Assembly (NCBI GenBank): GCA_020634215.1
Contig: JACKCD010000045.1
Location: forward strand, 1 to 50,104
DNA length: 50,104 bases
From: Ardenticatenaceae bacterium
GTDB lineage: Bacteria; Chloroflexota; Anaerolineae; Promineifilales; Promineifilaceae
Direction: 5' to 3'
In this document: piece by piece, positions 33,837-42,262 of the stretch
How positions within the stretch are numbered: the stretch's first letter is position 1
Layout: each line of letters opens with the position of its first letter
Position numbers and translations under genes: made by a program
The notes under the pieces: model-generated
The model's database searches: none
What the model saw: the letters and a program-made list of their open reading frames with translations, nothing else
Told to the model about the DNA's origin: nothing

Positions 33837-35345
33837 TCACGCATGAATAATCCTCGGCATAGACAGCACCTCTTTCCCCATTTCGGCGTGAAGCAGCTTC
33901 ATCATGAGGTCGGCTTTTAACCCGGCCGCTTCTGGTGTATCCCACAGGTTGTTGACTTCTTGGGGGTCGGCGTGGAGGTCGAACAGTTCGCCGTAGGGTT
34001 GGTTGTAGTAGACGGTGAGCTTGTAACGGTCATTGACATAGGTTTTGAGGTGTACCGTAGTCGGTTGGTGGCGGTTTTCGACGATGATGTGGTCACGAAC
34101 GGCCGTTCCCGTTTGCCAGCAACCAGCCTGATTTAGCCCCGTCATTTCAATGGGAATGTCCAGCCCGGCGGCGGCTAAAAAGGTGGGAGCCAGGTCAACC
34201 AGCGATTGCATGGCGTGGCTACGTGCGCCGGCCGTCACCTTGCCCGGCCAGCGGACGATAAACGGCACTTTAACCAAATCTTCGTAGTGGAACGCCCCTT
34301 TGGCCGTCATGCCGTGCTGCCCAAAGAGGTGGCCGTGGTCGCTGGTGAAGACAACCAGCGTGCTGTCGGTTAGCCCCAGCGCATCCAGTTTGTCCAAAAT
34401 TTGGCCGATGTATTTGTCCATCAGGCTGACCATGCCGTAATAAACGGCCGTATCCTTCGCCAGCGTCTCCTGCTCCCGCAAATGCGAACGAAACCCGTGC
34501 ATATGGTGGCCGTGCGGCTCATGCCAGGCCGAAAAATCGGTTTTTTTCTGCTGTGTCATGGCAAAATGGGGCGGGTTTTTGTCGTGTTCCCCCGGCACAA
34601 GCTGCGCCAGCGTCAGCATGTCCGGGTCATACATCGTGTCCCAGGGGGCCGGAGCCAGATAGGGCGGGTGGGGGTCGAAGAAGCTGGCCCAGAGGAAAAA
34701 CGGCTCGCCCGCCGCCTGAAAGTCGCTCATCAGGGCGTTGCTGCGGTCGGCAATCCATTTGTTGTAGTGAAATTCCTCCGGGATTTCCCAGTGCCACCGC
34801 TGGTTGGGGTTATTGCCCGTCGGCGGCTGGAAATAGTCGCGCCAGTTGTGGCACCCCTGTTCCTCCATCCAAAGGGCATAATGCTGCCCCACGTGCGCCT
34901 CGTCCACATGGTTTCGCGCCAGTTCCACATGGTCAAAGCCGTAAAAAGGGCCGTGGAAGCCGCGCCAAAAATCCAAATCCTGCATGATGGGGTAGGATTC
35001 GAGCGAGGGGTATTGGTCGGTGCTGCGGAGGGGCTGGAAGTGGGCTTTGCCAACGAGGGCGGTGCGATAAACGGCCGTTTGCAACATCTCCCCCACCGTC
35101 GGCACCTTTTCCGATAGCTTGGTGCCGAGCGAGTAGCAGCCGTGCTGGCTGGGGTACAGCCCGGTGATGATAGAGGCGCGGGTGGGGGAGCAGGTGGGGT
35201 TGGGGCAGTAGGCGCGTTCAAACAGCGTTCCCTGCGCCGCCAGCCTGTCGAGGTTGGGGGTGTGGATTTCGGGGTTCAGCACGCCCAGCGTGGTCCAATG
35301 CTGCTGGTCGCTGGTGATCAGGAGGATGTTGGTTTTTAGGGTCAT
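33837..35345 (-). CDS. Sulfatase (arylsulfatase family)
   Basis: A 502-residue protein. The alkaline-phosphatase-fold N-terminus is TNILLITSDQQHWTTLG with metal-binding Asp13. The formylglycine motif is CSPTR (Cys52 to Arg56) within NPTCSPTRASIITGLYPSQHG; Cys52 needs oxidation by an anaerobic or FGE-type maturase not seen here. Further motifs are VGKAHFQP and the second metal site FTSDHGHLFGQHG. It would hydrolyse sulfate esters, probably on glycans. ATG 35345 matches the conserved start; the frame is open to 35387 but runs into the intergenic repeat. No signal peptide is visible. Confidence 0.92.
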   Translation of the reverse strand: MTLKTNILLITSDQQHWTTLGVLNPEIHTPNLDRLAAQGTLFERAYCPNPTCSPTRASIITGLYPSQHGCYSLGTKLSEKVPTVGEMLQTAVYRTALVGKAHFQPLRSTDQYPSLESYPIMQDLDFWRGFHGPFYGFDHVELARNHVDEAHVGQHYALWMEEQGCHNWRDYFQPPTGNNPNQRWHWEIPEEFHYNKWIADRSNALMSDFQAAGEPFFLWASFFDPHPPYLAPAPWDTMYDPDMLTLAQLVPGEHDKNPPHFAMTQQKKTDFSAWHEPHGHHMHGFRSHLREQETLAKDTAVYYGMVSLMDKYIGQILDKLDALGLTDSTLVVFTSDHGHLFGQHGMTAKGAFHYEDLVKVPFIVRWPGKVTAGARSHAMQSLVDLAPTFLAAAGLDIPIEMTGLNQAGCWQTGTAVRDHIIVENRHQPTTVHLKTYVNDRYKLTVYYNQPYGELFDLHADPQEVNNLWDTPEAAGLKADLMMKLLHAEMGKEVLSMPRIIHA

Positions 35346-35355
35346 GAAAGCATTT

Positions 35356-35418
35356 AACCGCAGAGGGCGCAAAGAGCGCAAAGTCATTTTCTCTGCGTCC
35401 TCTGCGCTCTCTGCGGTT
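35356..35418. repeat. Inverted repeat of GCAGAG/GCGCAAAG words
   Basis: A perfect 10-bp outer stem AACCGCAGAG/CTCTGCGGTT (35356-35365 with 35409-35418) has imperfect inner arms. It lies between the sulfatase start and the DUF1868 stop. Confidence 0.7.
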
Positions 35419-35424
35419 CATTAT

Positions 35425-36114
35425 TTAGCGCGTGTGCAATAAATGTTGCTGGTCAACGGGATAAAAGGCAAACATGTCGTCGAAGAAGGTGAGTTGGGGT
35501 GGGGGTGGGGCGAAGAGGCCGAAGCGGGTGCGGAGGGTGTCGTTGATCGGCTGGAGGGTGGCGGCAAGCTGGGTTTCTTCGGCGGTAGTGAGGTTGATGA
35601 GGCGGTAGGCGGTGGAGATGTGGTATTGGTAGCTGTCGTGGTCGGGGAAGCGGACACCGGTGGCGGCGGCGATTTGGTTGCGGTAGGTTTGCAGGGAAAC
35701 GGCCGTTTCCTCATCAGCAGGCGTTAAATTCAGCGTGGCCGTATATTGTGTTACTTCGACAAAACGCATTTGCAGGGCGGCCGGCGGTGGAATGGGCGGC
35801 ACGCGCTCGGTGAAGAAGTTATCCAGTTGCGGCAGCGGCGTGTCTAGTGGTAGCTGCGCTGACCAACGCTCTGGCACACGCACCTGGTCGCACAGCAGTT
35901 CCATCACCGTCATGTGGAAGCTGCTGGGGGGCAAAAAGCCAAATTTGTTGGCAAACGGCAGCGCCTGGATTTGCGCCTGCACCCAGCTTGTGTGGGCAAA
36001 AATAGGGGAGTCGGGCGGGACAAAGCTGATGATGGTGTTGCCGGGAAAGGTGCGGACGCGGCCATCGGGGTGAAATTTTTGCCCCACGGCCGAGGTGAAT
36101 GAGTCGTTGTGCAT
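35425..36114 (-). CDS. DUF1868 / 2H-phosphoesterase-like protein
   Basis: A 229-residue protein of the LigT/2H fold. DUF1868 features: RTFPGNTIISFVPPDSPIFA near the N-terminus, FANKFGFLPPSSFHMTVMELL with the first HxT motif (His67-Met-Thr69), and YQYHISTAYRL with the second, H-x-S (about 164). 2H enzymes act on cyclic phosphate or 2'-5' linkages in RNA-derived substrates. A palindrome copy encodes ETAVS. The gene lies between intergenic repeats and has no obvious operon partner. Confidence 0.85.
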   Translation of the reverse strand: MHNDSFTSAVGQKFHPDGRVRTFPGNTIISFVPPDSPIFAHTSWVQAQIQALPFANKFGFLPPSSFHMTVMELLCDQVRVPERWSAQLPLDTPLPQLDNFFTERVPPIPPPAALQMRFVEVTQYTATLNLTPADEETAVSLQTYRNQIAAATGVRFPDHDSYQYHISTAYRLINLTTAEETQLAATLQPINDTLRTRFGLFAPPPPQLTFFDDMFAFYPVDQQHLLHTR

Positions 36115-36217
36115 GATTCTGTTTCACGCAAAGCCGCCAAGTCGCAAAGGTGTGGGGCTTTGGGTGAGGTGGCTGATTTTGGGGGATTGTAACATGGTGC
36201 GGGGATGGGAGAAAATG

Positions 36218-36280
36218 TCACGCAAAGGCGCAAAGGCGCAAAAAAGCACTTTGTCTTTGCGCCTTTGCGCCTTTGCGTGA
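36218..36280. repeat. Perfect 25-bp inverted repeat of GCAAAGGC units
   Basis: 36218-36242 and 36256-36280 are exact inverse copies, TCACGC followed by three AAAGGCGC-like units, with a 13-nt loop. Similar but imperfect elements lie at 48932-48991 and, as a single arm, near 36124. Confidence 0.85.
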
Positions 36281-36322
36281 GATGTTTTAGTTTTACGAAC
36301 CCTGATCACTACATTTTTTCGT

Positions 36323-36348
36323 GTCATACCCGCGAAAGCGGGAATGAC
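36323..36348. repeat. Small hairpin GTCATACCCGC/GCGGGAATGAC
   Basis: A stem of about 11 bp with one mismatch and a GAAA loop lies downstream of the YfhO-like gene, 19 bases from its stop codon. GTCAT...ATGAC ends resemble those of the elements at 12676 and 44447. Confidence 0.6.
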
Positions 36349-36366
36349 ATGTTTTTTTCTAACTTT

Positions 36367-38664
36367 TTAGGAAAACCTGTCGAGTGGCTTTTTTTCTGAT
36401 CCGTGGACAGCCGATTTGATCCGCGTCATCCGCGCTGCCATTTTTCGCCACCCGTAGAGTAACAGTGATAGCCAGCTAACGGCCGTTAATGCCAGCCCAA
36501 GTTGCCAACTGACGGGGCGGAACCAGAAGCGGATTTCGTGGCTGCCTGGCTCCAGGTAGACAGCGCGGAGGGCGTAGTCGGCGGCGAAAATCTCCGTTTC
36601 CTGCCCGTCCACGCTGGCACGCCAGTCGGGGTGGTAGATGTCGCTGAGGAGAAAGTAGGCGGGCTGGTCGGTGGTGACGCGGAAGCGGCTTTGGTTGAGG
36701 TCGTACTGCAGGATTTCGATGGGGGCGGGGGTGGGAGTTTGCGAAAGCGGCTGCCCGTTTTTCACCACCACCGTTTGCGCCGGGTCAAACTCATCGCGGT
36801 GAATTAGGTCAAACGCGGCCTCATCGCTGCCGACGGCGATGGCGCTGTGGAGGACGAGGGCGCGGGGCAGGGCGCGGGTGTTGAGGTAGACGATGACGTT
36901 GGGGTCGGCATCAAAGACGGGGATAATGAAGGTGGTGTCGCCGGGCGGGGTGTTTTTGCCGCCAACGACATATTTGACCCCCAGCAGGTTGTAGAGCGGC
37001 GCACCGCGATAGCCGACGGCGTTGATGTAGGCGGAGTAGTTGGCAAGGTCGAGCGGGTTGAAGACACCGCGAATGCTGTAAAGTTGGTTCATTTGCGGCA
37101 GGCTGGGCTGCCACGCCCCGGTGGCAATGTCGAGCCGATGGAGGCCGGGGTCGGCCTGCAAGAATTGGAGCGCGGGGCTGTCTTCGGCAAAACCGAGGAC
37201 GGGATTGTTGGGGTCAATCTCGACGCTGCGCCCCAGCCCAATGAGGTCGGCGGCGAGGAGGAGGGTGAGCAAAACGGCCGTTTTTTCCGCGCTGATTTTG
37301 TGGTGCAAACGGCCGTTAATCAGCAGCCACCCCGCCAGCATCAGACCCGCCAGCAGCCAAACCGCCCCCCGCATTTGCGGCTGCCGCTGCGCTTCCAGCG
37401 TCAGATGAAGCTGCCAGAGGGGATAAACGGCCGTGGCCGTCGTCACCACGGCCACCCCCAGCCCCAGCCGCTTCTCCCACGCCCCCCAATTCTGTTCGTA
37501 TAACCATTGGAGGCCGTAAGCGGCCAGCATTGCTAGGGCAAAATCGGCCAGCAGGACAAATCGGGCGGGCACCTGGAAGGGGAAGTTGGGCAGCAGCCGC
37601 AGCAGCAGCGGGTAGAGCGGGGCGTTGTCGCCCAGCGCCAGCAGCATAAACACGATGGCCGTCAGGAGAAAGAACAGCGGTTTGTGCCACTGTTTTGCGC
37701 GTAGCCAGCCTGTGCTGCCCACCAGTGCCAGCAGCAGCGTCGTTACGCCCACGTAACCAGCTTCAACGCGGGGCCAATCGCCCCAAAAGCCCACCGCTCC
37801 CCGGCCGTAAAAGTTGGGAGCCAGCAGCCCGATCAGACCGCGCAGCGGCAGGGAGTAGTTGCTGGCTTCGCCAAAGCTGCCGCGCACGGTGTAGCGGACG
37901 CCGGCAAGGGCGGGGAAGAGGGAGAGGGCGGAAAGGGAAACGGCCGTTAATCCCGTCACGATGAGCAGCAGCAAAGCGGCGGGGCGACGTTCAAACAGGG
38001 TGGCGTAGAGAGCGTAGCTGCCCAGCAGTACCGCCAGCAAAAAGGTCATTTGCCCATGCCCGGCCAGCGTAGCGATCCCCAGCAGCACGCCGCTGCCGAC
38101 CGCCCAGCCGATGCGCCACTGGTTGGCGTGGACAGCCTGGTGAAAGAGCAGGAAAACCAGCGGCAGCCAGGCGGCGGCGGCGATGAGGTTGAGGTTGCCG
38201 ATGTGGGTGATGAAGAGGTCGGAGAACATGAAGGCGGTGGCGGCGAGGAGGGCGGGGAGGGGGGGAAACGGCTTGTACCATGTCAAGTGGCGCACGCAGA
38301 CATACATCCCCACCCCTGCCCACCAAATGTGGCCGATGACGAGCAGTTCTAGCGCGTAGTAGCTGAAGCGGGGGTTGAGGAGAAAGAGGAGCAGGTTGGG
38401 CGGGTAAAAAAGGCCGGATTGGTTGTCGGCAATGAAGGGGGCACCGGCGTAGAGGTAGGGGTTCCACAGCGGGATTTGGCCGCTGCGGAGGCTTTGGGCG
38501 GCGAAGCGGTACATGGGATAAAGGAAGGAGGCGAGGTCGCCGCCGCCGTGGGGCAGCCATGCCTGCCGCGTGAGGACGGGCCAGAAGAAAATGGCGACGA
38601 AAAGGGTGAGGGCGGCGATGGCAAGCGCGTCATCGCGCTTGGGGCGCAGTTTGGGCCAGGGCAT
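36367..38664 (-). CDS. YfhO-like polytopic membrane protein
   Basis: A 765-residue protein with about 12 or more hydrophobic segments. It has the YfhO-type early motif AWLPHGGGDLASFLYPMYRF (the conserved D of the GT-C-like first loop), then GQIPLWNPYLYAGAPFIADNQSGLFYPPNLL. A soluble C-terminal domain follows (about 500-720) with LHRLDIATGAW and YHPDWRASVDGQE, then a last helix. B. subtilis YfhO and relatives glycosylate lipoteichoic acid or related polymers. ATG 38664 is preceded by no good SD; a frame extends to 38733 through an intergenic repeat. About six palindrome copies lie in the gene. Confidence 0.84.
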   Translation of the reverse strand: MPWPKLRPKRDDALAIAALTLFVAIFFWPVLTRQAWLPHGGGDLASFLYPMYRFAAQSLRSGQIPLWNPYLYAGAPFIADNQSGLFYPPNLLLFLLNPRFSYYALELLVIGHIWWAGVGMYVCVRHLTWYKPFPPLPALLAATAFMFSDLFITHIGNLNLIAAAAWLPLVFLLFHQAVHANQWRIGWAVGSGVLLGIATLAGHGQMTFLLAVLLGSYALYATLFERRPAALLLLIVTGLTAVSLSALSLFPALAGVRYTVRGSFGEASNYSLPLRGLIGLLAPNFYGRGAVGFWGDWPRVEAGYVGVTTLLLALVGSTGWLRAKQWHKPLFFLLTAIVFMLLALGDNAPLYPLLLRLLPNFPFQVPARFVLLADFALAMLAAYGLQWLYEQNWGAWEKRLGLGVAVVTTATAVYPLWQLHLTLEAQRQPQMRGAVWLLAGLMLAGWLLINGRLHHKISAEKTAVLLTLLLAADLIGLGRSVEIDPNNPVLGFAEDSPALQFLQADPGLHRLDIATGAWQPSLPQMNQLYSIRGVFNPLDLANYSAYINAVGYRGAPLYNLLGVKYVVGGKNTPPGDTTFIIPVFDADPNVIVYLNTRALPRALVLHSAIAVGSDEAAFDLIHRDEFDPAQTVVVKNGQPLSQTPTPAPIEILQYDLNQSRFRVTTDQPAYFLLSDIYHPDWRASVDGQETEIFAADYALRAVYLEPGSHEIRFWFRPVSWQLGLALTAVSWLSLLLYGWRKMAARMTRIKSAVHGSEKKPLDRFS

Positions 38665-38683
38665 ACGGTTTTGCAGAAATAGG

Positions 38684-38722
38684 ACGCAGATTGACCTGAT
38701 TTGCCTGATTTTACTGGGTGAG
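38684..38722. repeat. Short intergenic repeat of CCTGATTT words
   Basis: ACGCAGATTGACCTGATTTG followed by CCTGATTTTACTGG forms a degenerate tandem immediately upstream of the YfhO-like start; related words occur near 24593 and 12640. Confidence 0.4.
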
Positions 38723-38826
38723 GAAACCAGCATCCTATGTTACTTCATGATGGGCAATCGCCCACTTTTCTTTCAGAATGGGGGATTTTAGCACAAAATA
38801 GCCCTCTTGCTCCCTACGCTTCCATC

Positions 38827-38996
38827 GTATAAACTCTGTTCATTCGTTAGCGTGGTAACGATGCTTGTTTTTGTATGAGATGGCAAGTTTATCATGCACT
38901 ATTGTTGTATAAACTGGCTATTTTCAGCTTATGCTGCAACTCCTGCATGTTTTTGTTGAGAATAGCAAGTTTATGCTGCAAAACGTGCCGTATAAC
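38827..38996. repeat. Diverged ~80-bp direct repeat, AT-rich
   Basis: GTATAAACT recurs at 38827 and 38907, and GTATAAC at 38990 (period about 80-83). GCAAGTTTAT recurs at 38883 and 38965. A TGTTTTTGT run sits between them in both units. TTATGCTG occurs at 38929, 38971 and 39012. The segment lies in a gene-free gap and differs in composition from the flanks. Confidence 0.5.
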
Positions 38997-39005
38997 AAGA
39001 AAACC

Positions 39006-39041
39006 ATATTATTATGCTGTACCCGTGCAGCATAATAATAT
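39006..39041. repeat. 14-bp perfect AT-rich hairpin
   Basis: 39006-39019 (ATATTATTATGCTG) pairs exactly with 39028-39041 across the 8-nt loop TACCCGTG. No T-run follows directly. It could be a terminator, operator or recombination structure. Confidence 0.8.
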
Positions 39042-39042
39042 A

Positions 39043-39097
39043 TTGGGTCGGCTAAATATGCTTTTAGGTTTCCCTAAATTGGAAATCGCCGACCCAA
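39043..39097. repeat. 10-bp terminal inverted repeat with nested arms
   Basis: TTGGGTCGGC (39043-39052) is inverted at 39088-39097 (GCCGACCCAA). Inside, TTTAGG and CCTAAA (39062-39079) form a second stem. Together they can fold as a long imperfect hairpin upstream of the PHP-ATPase gene. Confidence 0.7.
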
Positions 39098-39155
39098 CAA
39101 CAGCACTAAGCCGACAAAACTGCACACAGATTTTGCGGCTTATGCAACTAAAAAC
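39092..39155 (+). other. Degenerate attC-like fold upstream of the PHP-ATPase gene
   Basis: ACCCAAC (39092-39098) fits the RYYYAAC inverse-core consensus. Eight bases later AAGCCG-A-CAAAA pairs with TTTTG-CGGCTT, leaving one bulged A, the same architecture and spacing as the site at 42186. The expected GTTRRRY box at the far end is missing (AACTAAAAAC instead). It is either a decayed attC or a chance hairpin. Confidence 0.35.
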
Positions 39156-39196
39156 TTCAGTCGTATAGCCTCAAAGGTCAATCAGAGTAGGTGATA

Positions 39197-42175
39197 ATGT
39201 TTAAACAGCTAATCCGTGAAATAAGCAAAGTCAGAGAGCTGGCATCAACTTTTTACAAGGTTGACCTGCACATTCATTCATTTGAATCCTATGACTTCCC
39301 AAAATTAGGGGACAAGACGAATAGCGTGAAAGAATATCTAAAAGAAGACGAGTCTAAAGAGCCCGCGCTTCATGTTCAATTCGCAAAGCAAGTTGATGAT
39401 CTAAGAATCATTGCTGTAACTGATCACAATAAAAGTAGAATTTCTGTTGAAATCAGCAAATTGTCGGATGAGAACCTGTTAGCTTTGCCAGGAATGGAAG
39501 CAACTCTCAAAACTTCAATTTTCCCAGATTCAAACGTCCATGTGCTGGCAATATTTCCAGAAAATCACTCTAGCGAAGACATTGAAAAAGTCTTTACTCT
39601 AGGGTGTGGGATGCCGAATTATGAGGAAAGAACCAAAGAATCAGCAGCCAACATGCCTGTAAAAGATTTCATACAACATGTTCATCAATCTGGCGGATTG
39701 TGTATTGCTGGACATGTGAATAGTAATAAGGGGGTGCGGTCATTGTTTAGAGACTTCAACGTTCGCCAGTTGGAGTTGCGTTTGAAGGTCGAACAACTCA
39801 AAACACTAGCAGCCAAGGTCGGACTCTCAGATAAACAGCAACAGCAACTTAAACAACACGAAAGCCAGATAAAGGAGCTTGATGACGATATCCAAAACAT
39901 GTATCTAAAGTTCCTTTTTGACCACGATTTTGACGCTGTAGAAGTTCAAAGATCATCGGATTTCCAATATTATTCTGGGGTTCACACAGAGTCATTGGGA
40001 ATCAAACCGATTGCGTGTTTGCTAGGCTCTGATGCGCATAATCTTCAAGATATAGGGTTAAAAGGGAGTACTACCTATGTGAAAATGCGTACTCCAAGTT
40101 TCAAAGATCTAAAACTTGCGCTCAAAGACCCTTCAACTCGTATAAGATATGAAGACACCATTTCAGCAATCAAAACACCCCGTATTCTAGGCATGCGGTA
40201 TGGTGGAGGCTTTTTTGAAGAAAAGACCCTTGGATTTTCGGATGATTTAACTTGCCTAATTGGAGGCAGAGGCTCAGGAAAGTCGGCCACGATAGAATCG
40301 TTGAGATATGTTTTTCAACATGATCTTGAACATTTGGGAAACGACAAGCAATCAGATATCGGCAATCGATTAAAACATACCCTATCCAATTCAGCTGTTG
40401 AGATCTTGTTCGAAGACAAGGATGGTGATAGGTACGTGTTAAAACGGGACTATGGTTTAGACAAAACAGAGTGTTTGGATATCAGTGGAAACCCATTGCC
40501 TGAGGTAGATGTTTCAGTTGCTTCAAACTTGGACATAAAGATATTCGGCTGGGGTGAAATCGAAGAATTGGCGCGAAACAAGTTTGAGCAGTTGAATCTT
40601 ATTGACGGGTTTATTCCTGAAGTGGCAAGTTACAAAGATGCCGTATCAAAAGCACAATCTTCTTTGATTGATAACACGAATTCTATTGTGTCTATCGTCC
40701 GAAATGTACAAACCGACTTTCCAAAGATAGAGGAGTTACCACTGAAAAAGGCTGCTTTAGAAAGAATCAGCACTGAAGAAATAGACAAACTTTTCGCAGG
40801 ATTTGACAAAAATGAGAAAGCAATTGTAGAAGTGTCGAGCACTGGCAGTTCAATTTCAAGCCTCAAGAATCAGGTCAACAATTCTGTAACTCAGCCAAAC
40901 GGCATTTCTGATAAATTAGTGTCCCTTAGCAAATCGCTTTCAGAGAGTGATCTTGGCTATGACTGGGTGCCTGAATTGCAAGAAATCATCAATGTGAAAG
41001 CAATGGACTTACAGAATACGTTTGATTCTGTTATGGCAAAGTTTGATGAGTTAATTGAAGCGTTAGCACCCTACAATGAAATATTGTCCAAGGAAAAAGA
41101 AAAAGTAGAGGCCAAGCTACGTTCCGAAGTTCAAAAAGGGGACGTAGATGACTTATCAAAAATAGTGTCAAGGCGGAAACAACTTTCTTCTGATGTGAAA
41201 AGGCTTGAGGCAATCGAGGATAAAATCAACAATGCCACTTTTGAGATAAAAACAAAAATATTAGAGCGTTACTCAACTTTAGTGCCCAACTTGGAAAAAG
41301 CGCAAAGGGAACTGACGGATATTAGAAAAGAAAAGATTGTTGAGATCAATGCCAAACTCGACACGTTAAGTATTGCCGTTAAGGTATCTCTTTCAATCGA
41401 TCACTTAGGCAATCGGGCTACTTTTAAGGATCGCTTGGGGGCACCGTTGCCTAACGACAAGAACACAAACGGCATTTTAAAGAACCTTAATAGACGCTAC
41501 TTGAAGGAAGAGTATGCACTGCATATTTCGGACAAATTGACTCCAAGTGACTTTGTGAAAATCATTTTAGAACAAAGCTCCAAAGAACAGCTTATTGTAG
41601 AAATTGACTCTGGTGATGGGGAAACAAGAGAAGTAATACCTTTAACAATAGCCGATGCTATCATCAAACATCTTACTCCTTATGTTGATGGTAATAAAGA
41701 CGAATTCGATCCTAACAAACTCGAAACGCTTCTTGAGCTTGAACACCTGCAAATTCAAGACTTACCAATCATCATGCTAGATGGTGAGCCAATAGAAGAA
41801 CTTTCACCGGGGCAGCGATGCAGCACATTGATTCCAATAATTCTTTTAGAAAGCTCAAGCCCGTTGATTATTGACCAGCCTGAAGACAATTTGGATAATA
41901 AGTTAGTATTCGATTTAGTTGTGGATATTTTACGAAGCTTAAAGCAGAAGCGTCAAATTATCGTTGCAACGCATAATCCTAATATTCCAGTTTCGGGTGA
42001 CGCGGAACAAGTTGTTGTGTACGAGACGATTTCTAAGGACAAATGCACCATTTCTACTCAAGGATCAATTGATGACGATGCGGTAGTCGACAAGATTAAG
42101 GCTATTATGGAAGGAAGCGAAGACGCATTCCGAATTAGAGCACAAAAATATGGCTACAGTTTGTCTGCGGCATAG
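39197..42175 (+). CDS. PHP-domain/SMC-like ATPase fusion, Ppl/TrlF-type antiphage protein candidate
   Basis: A 992-residue protein. The N-terminal PHP phosphoesterase has metal motifs VDLHIHSFES (about 20-29), AVTDHNKSR (about 75), a His in VNSNKGVRSL's preceding AGHV (about 173) and GSDAH (about 278). An ABC/SMC-type ATPase follows, with Walker A GGRGSGKSA (about 356-364), a long coiled-coil middle (about 480-770), a signature-like LSPGQRCS (about 870), Walker B with LIIDQPEDNLDN (about 890-900) and the His switch VATHNPN (about 924). This order is that of the Ppl defence protein and TrlF-family ATPases. ATG 39197 was chosen; an in-frame GTG lies at 39191. Base composition is clearly AT-richer than all neighbours and no palindrome copy occurs, suggesting transfer. 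Confidence 0.85.
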   Translation: MFKQLIREISKVRELASTFYKVDLHIHSFESYDFPKLGDKTNSVKEYLKEDESKEPALHVQFAKQVDDLRIIAVTDHNKSRISVEISKLSDENLLALPGMEATLKTSIFPDSNVHVLAIFPENHSSEDIEKVFTLGCGMPNYEERTKESAANMPVKDFIQHVHQSGGLCIAGHVNSNKGVRSLFRDFNVRQLELRLKVEQLKTLAAKVGLSDKQQQQLKQHESQIKELDDDIQNMYLKFLFDHDFDAVEVQRSSDFQYYSGVHTESLGIKPIACLLGSDAHNLQDIGLKGSTTYVKMRTPSFKDLKLALKDPSTRIRYEDTISAIKTPRILGMRYGGGFFEEKTLGFSDDLTCLIGGRGSGKSATIESLRYVFQHDLEHLGNDKQSDIGNRLKHTLSNSAVEILFEDKDGDRYVLKRDYGLDKTECLDISGNPLPEVDVSVASNLDIKIFGWGEIEELARNKFEQLNLIDGFIPEVASYKDAVSKAQSSLIDNTNSIVSIVRNVQTDFPKIEELPLKKAALERISTEEIDKLFAGFDKNEKAIVEVSSTGSSISSLKNQVNNSVTQPNGISDKLVSLSKSLSESDLGYDWVPELQEIINVKAMDLQNTFDSVMAKFDELIEALAPYNEILSKEKEKVEAKLRSEVQKGDVDDLSKIVSRRKQLSSDVKRLEAIEDKINNATFEIKTKILERYSTLVPNLEKAQRELTDIRKEKIVEINAKLDTLSIAVKVSLSIDHLGNRATFKDRLGAPLPNDKNTNGILKNLNRRYLKEEYALHISDKLTPSDFVKIILEQSSKEQLIVEIDSGDGETREVIPLTIADAIIKHLTPYVDGNKDEFDPNKLETLLELEHLQIQDLPIIMLDGEPIEELSPGQRCSTLIPIILLESSSPLIIDQPEDNLDNKLVFDLVVDILRSLKQKRQIIVATHNPNIPVSGDAEQVVVYETISKDKCTISTQGSIDDDAVVDKIKAIMEGSEDAFRIRAQKYGYSLSAA

Positions 42176-42185
42176 CGTACAATCC

Positions 42186-42247
42186 GCCCAACATGGCATC
42201 AACCTGACGCGCCCTAGCGGGACGCGCAGGTTATGCTGGCGTTAAGC
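42186..42247 (+). other. Integron attC-like recombination site
   Basis: A 62-bp structure starting 11 bases after the PHP-ATPase stop. It begins with GCCCAAC (RYYYAAC) and ends with GTTAAGC (GTTRRRY). Between them AACCTG (42200-42205) pairs with CAGGTT; inside, CGCG-CCC pairs with GGG-A-CGCG with bulged A bases and a TAGC loop; GCAT/ATGC words extend the stem with one extra C. Box consensus, orientation after a gene and the bulged stem agree with attC. The outer boxes pair incompletely, as expected when the last six bases derive from a neighbouring cassette. No integrase gene is in the window. Confidence 0.62.
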
Positions 42248-42262
42248 CTATCGTGTAAGTTA

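Noticed and set aside
38827..39100. CRISPR-like array
   Set aside because: Units are about 80 bp, diverged, and lack short identical repeats with unique spacers; no cas gene is near.
38875..39168. A 97-codon plus-strand frame upstream of the PHP-ATPase gene
   Set aside because: It runs through hairpins and repeats, has no SD and no protein-like pattern; the region is better described as structured non-coding DNA.
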